A stretch of 64,000 nt of DNA, taken from the NCBI RefSeq assembly GCF_900095695.1, contig NZ_FMIQ01000027.1, positions 116,794 through 180,793 of the forward strand, in the 5' to 3' direction. Below are positions 61,267-64,000 of this stretch, one piece after another. Numbering within the stretch: position 1 is the first letter of the stretch; every line of letters starts with the position of its first letter. This DNA comes from Hafnia alvei (GTDB lineage Bacteria > Pseudomonadota > Gammaproteobacteria > Enterobacterales > Enterobacteriaceae). Under the pieces are notes generated by a model. The model saw nothing but the letters and a program-made list of their open reading frames with translations. It did no database searches and was not told where the DNA came from. Both the position numbers and the translations under genes were made by a program.

Positions 61267-63171
61267 ATGACTATAAAAAAAAATGCGCTGATGGCAGCTT
61301 TGTCTGTCACGGCTTTCTCTGGCTGGGCGCAAGATTCTAACGAAACACCTTCATCATCATCCGCAAATAATAATGACGATGTCATTGTCACCGCTTCCCG
61401 TTTTCCTCAGCCAGTTTCCACCGTGCTAGCGCCTAGTGATGTTGTTACTCGAGATGATATCGATCGTTGGCAGGCTAAAACGCTGAATGACGTAATGCGG
61501 CGTTTACCCGGCGTCGATATCGCCCAAAATGGCGGTATGGGACAGAGTGCATCGATGTATATCCGTGGGACCAGCGCAAGCCAAGTACTTGTGCTGGTGG
61601 ATGGCATTCCTATTGCTCGTCCTGGAATTTCAAACACGGCGGATTTCAATCAAATCCCGATTTCGCTGGTTCAACGTGTTGAATATATTCGTGGCCCACG
61701 CTCTGCCGTGTATGGTTCGGGTGCAATGGGGGGGGTTATTAACGTCATCACGCAAACCGATAAGGAAGGCGCGCAGATAAATGCAGGTGTCGGTTCTAAA
61801 GGATTCCAGCAGTACGATGGGAGCGTGCGTCAAAAAGTCGGTGATAACACCAAAGTCGCGTTGGCGGGCTCTTATGAAAGCACCAAAGGCTTTAATGTGC
61901 AGCCGGGTTCAACGTACGAACCCGATCATGATGACGATGGCTATCGCACCAAGACTTTCTGGGGTGGTATAGATCACCAGTTTAGCAACGAGTTTTCTGG
62001 TTTTGCTCGTGGCTACGGTTACACCAACAATAGTGACTATGATCTTGGTAGCCCACCGTCGAGCCCCGCTTACAGCGCAAACGAAAGCGAAACCTACAAT
62101 CACACTTATGATATGGGGCTGCGCTATTTGTCTGGGGCTTATTCATCTCAGTTAACGGGCAGCTACCAAAAAGTAAAAGCTTATAATTACAGCAGTGAAT
62201 ATGGGCGCTATCACGATGGCACCACGCTGGATGATATGGATCAGCGTAATATTCAATGGGGTAATACCTATAGCCTAGAGCATGGGCAGATTAGTGCGGG
62301 TGTGGATTGGCAGCAGCAGCGTCTGACTTCTTCAGATATCAGTAAATCTGACAGCTATAAACGTGATGATTCTGGGCTATACCTTACAGGTCAGCAAAAA
62401 CTGGGAGATGTCACGTTGGAGGCATCTGGACGTGAAGATAAAGATGAACAGTTCGGTTGGCACGGTACTTGGCAAACGGCAGCGGGTTGGGAATTTACGC
62501 CGGGCTATCGTGCAACATTGTCTTATGGCACTGGATTCTTGGCGCCGTCATTGGGACAGCAATTTGGTTCAACGCGTTTCGGCATTGATTCCAATCCTAA
62601 TTTAAAACCTGAAGAGTCGAAGCAGTGGGAAGCAGGTTTAGAAGGGCTGACTGGGCCACTTGATTGGCGTCTGTCTGTGTATCATTACAAAATTGAAAAT
62701 CTGATTACCTATTATTCCGATCCTGTCACCTATGCGGGCAGCTACGACAACATCGACTCTGCCACGATTAAAGGCGTCGAGTGGACGGGCAGCGTTGATA
62801 CCGGGATCTTCACGCATCAGGTTACCTTGCAGTATTTAGATCCGCGTAATGATAAAAATGATGAAGTATTAGCGCGTCGCGCCAAACGACAGGCTAAATA
62901 TCAGCTCGACTGGACCATGTTTAATGTCGATATGGATGTTTCGTATCAATATTATGGTCGCCGTTACGATAACAATACGTCCCAATACAATAATACGCAG
63001 CAGGTATTACCAAGCTACAGCACCGTCGATATTTCAGCTTCTTATCCGGTTACGTCTCATCTAACAGTTCGTGGTAGAATCGCCAACCTGTTAGATAAAG
63101 ATTATGAAACGGCTTATGGCTACCAAACCGCAGGTAGAGAATATTATCTCTCCGGTAGCTACACCTTCTAA
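61267..63171 (+). CDS. btuB: TonB-dependent vitamin B12 receptor BtuB
   Basis: 634-residue outer-membrane 22-strand barrel with a plug. The signal peptide ends near residue 20 (GWAQDS). The TonB box is in NDDVIVTASR near 35-44; the plug has LNDVMRRLPGVDIAQNGG and YIRGTSASQVLVLVDGIP. EFSGFARGYGYTN and later strands form the barrel, and the C-terminus is SGSYTF with the terminal Phe. It is about 20 residues longer than E. coli BtuB, partly from a Ser/Asn-rich stretch (SSSSANNNDD). It overlaps murI by 56 bp. Confidence 0.97.
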   Translation: MTIKKNALMAALSVTAFSGWAQDSNETPSSSSANNNDDVIVTASRFPQPVSTVLAPSDVVTRDDIDRWQAKTLNDVMRRLPGVDIAQNGGMGQSASMYIRGTSASQVLVLVDGIPIARPGISNTADFNQIPISLVQRVEYIRGPRSAVYGSGAMGGVINVITQTDKEGAQINAGVGSKGFQQYDGSVRQKVGDNTKVALAGSYESTKGFNVQPGSTYEPDHDDDGYRTKTFWGGIDHQFSNEFSGFARGYGYTNNSDYDLGSPPSSPAYSANESETYNHTYDMGLRYLSGAYSSQLTGSYQKVKAYNYSSEYGRYHDGTTLDDMDQRNIQWGNTYSLEHGQISAGVDWQQQRLTSSDISKSDSYKRDDSGLYLTGQQKLGDVTLEASGREDKDEQFGWHGTWQTAAGWEFTPGYRATLSYGTGFLAPSLGQQFGSTRFGIDSNPNLKPEESKQWEAGLEGLTGPLDWRLSVYHYKIENLITYYSDPVTYAGSYDNIDSATIKGVEWTGSVDTGIFTHQVTLQYLDPRNDKNDEVLARRAKRQAKYQLDWTMFNVDMDVSYQYYGRRYDNNTSQYNNTQQVLPSYSTVDISASYPVTSHLTVRGRIANLLDKDYETAYGYQTAGREYYLSGSYTF

Positions 63172-63976
63172 TGATGTAGCGACTTCTAAACCCACTGCGC
63201 TGGTTTTTGACTCCGGCGTGGGTGGGTTATCTGTATATCAAGAGATCCGTGATTTGCTTCCGGATCTCCACTATATATATGCATTCGACAATCAGGGATT
63301 CCCCTATGGGGAAAAAGACGAAGCGTTTATTATCGACCGCGTTGTCAAAATCGTTGCCGAAGTGCAAAAGCGTCATCCTCTCTCTATTGTTATCATCGCC
63401 TGTAATACCGCAAGCACCATTACGCTCCCCGCATTACGCGAACGCTTCAATTGCCCTATCGTTGGTGTCGTGCCTGCGATAAAACCTGCGGCAAAGCTGA
63501 CGCGCAACGGCGTTGTTGGTTTGTTAGCGACGAGAGCGACGGTGCAGCGTTCATATACTCACGATCTGATTGCTCGATTTGCGAAAGACTGCAACATCAA
63601 AATGCTGGGCTCGGCTGAGCTGGTGGAATTGGCTGAGGCCAAGTTACATGGCGAAGAGATTGATCCTGCGGTGCTAAAGAAAATACTACGACCTTGGCTG
63701 TCAATGGCCGAACCGCCAGATACGGTGGTTCTGGGATGTACGCATTTTCCTTTATTGCGCGAAGAACTGGCGGCGGTATTACCCACAGGGACTCGTTTAG
63801 TTGATTCAGGTGCCGCAATAGCCCGTCGTGTCGCTTGGCTGATTGCTAATCAGGAAAACGCACTGAGCACGGAAAACGATTTGGCCTATGCAACAGAAAC
63901 AAATAGCGATACCGATGCGCTTTTACCTGTATTGCATCGTTTAGGTTTCTCAGAACTACGAGAATTGAGTATTTAA
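63116..63976 (+). CDS. murI: Glutamate racemase
   Basis: 286-residue cofactor-independent racemase that supplies D-glutamate for peptidoglycan. FDSGVGGLSVYQEI near 30-43 and the catalytic Cys pair in VIIACNTASTITLP and VVLGCTHFPLL are clear. MATKPQ is chosen; it overlaps the 3' end of btuB by 56 bp, the same overlap as in E. coli. In E. coli an rRNA operon follows; here the window ends 24 bp later. Confidence 0.96.
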   Translation: MATKPQVENIISPVATPSNDVATSKPTALVFDSGVGGLSVYQEIRDLLPDLHYIYAFDNQGFPYGEKDEAFIIDRVVKIVAEVQKRHPLSIVIIACNTASTITLPALRERFNCPIVGVVPAIKPAAKLTRNGVVGLLATRATVQRSYTHDLIARFAKDCNIKMLGSAELVELAEAKLHGEEIDPAVLKKILRPWLSMAEPPDTVVLGCTHFPLLREELAAVLPTGTRLVDSGAAIARRVAWLIANQENALSTENDLAYATETNSDTDALLPVLHRLGFSELRELSI

Positions 63977-64000
63977 TCCTCATTTATGTGGTTTTCGGTG

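Overview
The window is a continuous stretch of enterobacterial core chromosome. Gene content, order and protein sequences place it in the Enterobacterales. The argCBGH order with a short (404-residue) ArgG, the peroxiredoxin-glutaredoxin fusion beside oxyR, and emrD beside fpr and glpX point to the Hafnia / Serratia / Yersinia side of the order rather than Escherichia. A Hafnia-like genome is my best guess; that is an inference, since no search was run. There are 58 protein genes (one cut by the left edge), no tRNA or rRNA genes, no CRISPR array, no insertion sequence and no prophage.

Layout. 1-9.5 kb: LPS inner-core genes read leftward (waaL-waaC-waaF-hldD), the divergent threonine-degradation pair kbl-tdh, then a second phosphoethanolamine transferase gene of the EptA/EptC superfamily. 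8.6-16.7 kb: yibQ-envC-gpmM leftward; yibN-grxC-secB-gpsA-cysE rightward; trmL leftward. 16.7-19.4 kb: the Cpx envelope-stress system (cpxRA diverging from cpxP, with a CpxR box between). 19.5-28 kb: fieF, pfkA, sbp, tpiA, yiiQ, yiiR, fpr with an Fe-S-type regulator gene, and emrD. 28-32.1 kb: the glycerol operon glpF-glpK-glpX. 32.6-41.7 kb: zapB, rraA, menA, hslVU, ftsN, cytR, priA, rpmE. 41.8-46.6 kb: eptC and ppc. 46.8-52.7 kb: arginine biosynthesis (argE diverging from argCBGH across two ARG boxes). 52.7-53.6 kb: a hicA/hicB toxin-antitoxin insert. 53.6-58.4 kb: a redox cluster (flavoprotein disulfide reductase, peroxiredoxin-glutaredoxin, oxyR, sthA). 58.6-64 kb: fabR-yijD, trmA, and btuB-murI behind a cobalamin riboswitch.

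The genes fall into a few working groups: envelope building and stress (waa, ept, envC, cpx, ftsN, hslVU), central carbon flow (gpmM, pfkA, tpiA, glpFKX, ppc), arginine synthesis, and peroxide/thiol defence (oxyR, Prx-Grx, flavoenzyme, sthA, grxC, fpr).

The least explained material lies between genes. A 105-bp element occurs twice, 46 kb apart, with 103 of 105 bases identical, and in both places it sits inside the arms of a terminator-like hairpin. A 445-bp fold-back of two roughly 180-bp inverted arms splits the glp operon between glpK and glpX. The hic module is bracketed by a 17-bp direct repeat. Coding starts were re-set from Shine-Dalgarno spacing and family length where the longest open frame is clearly too long.
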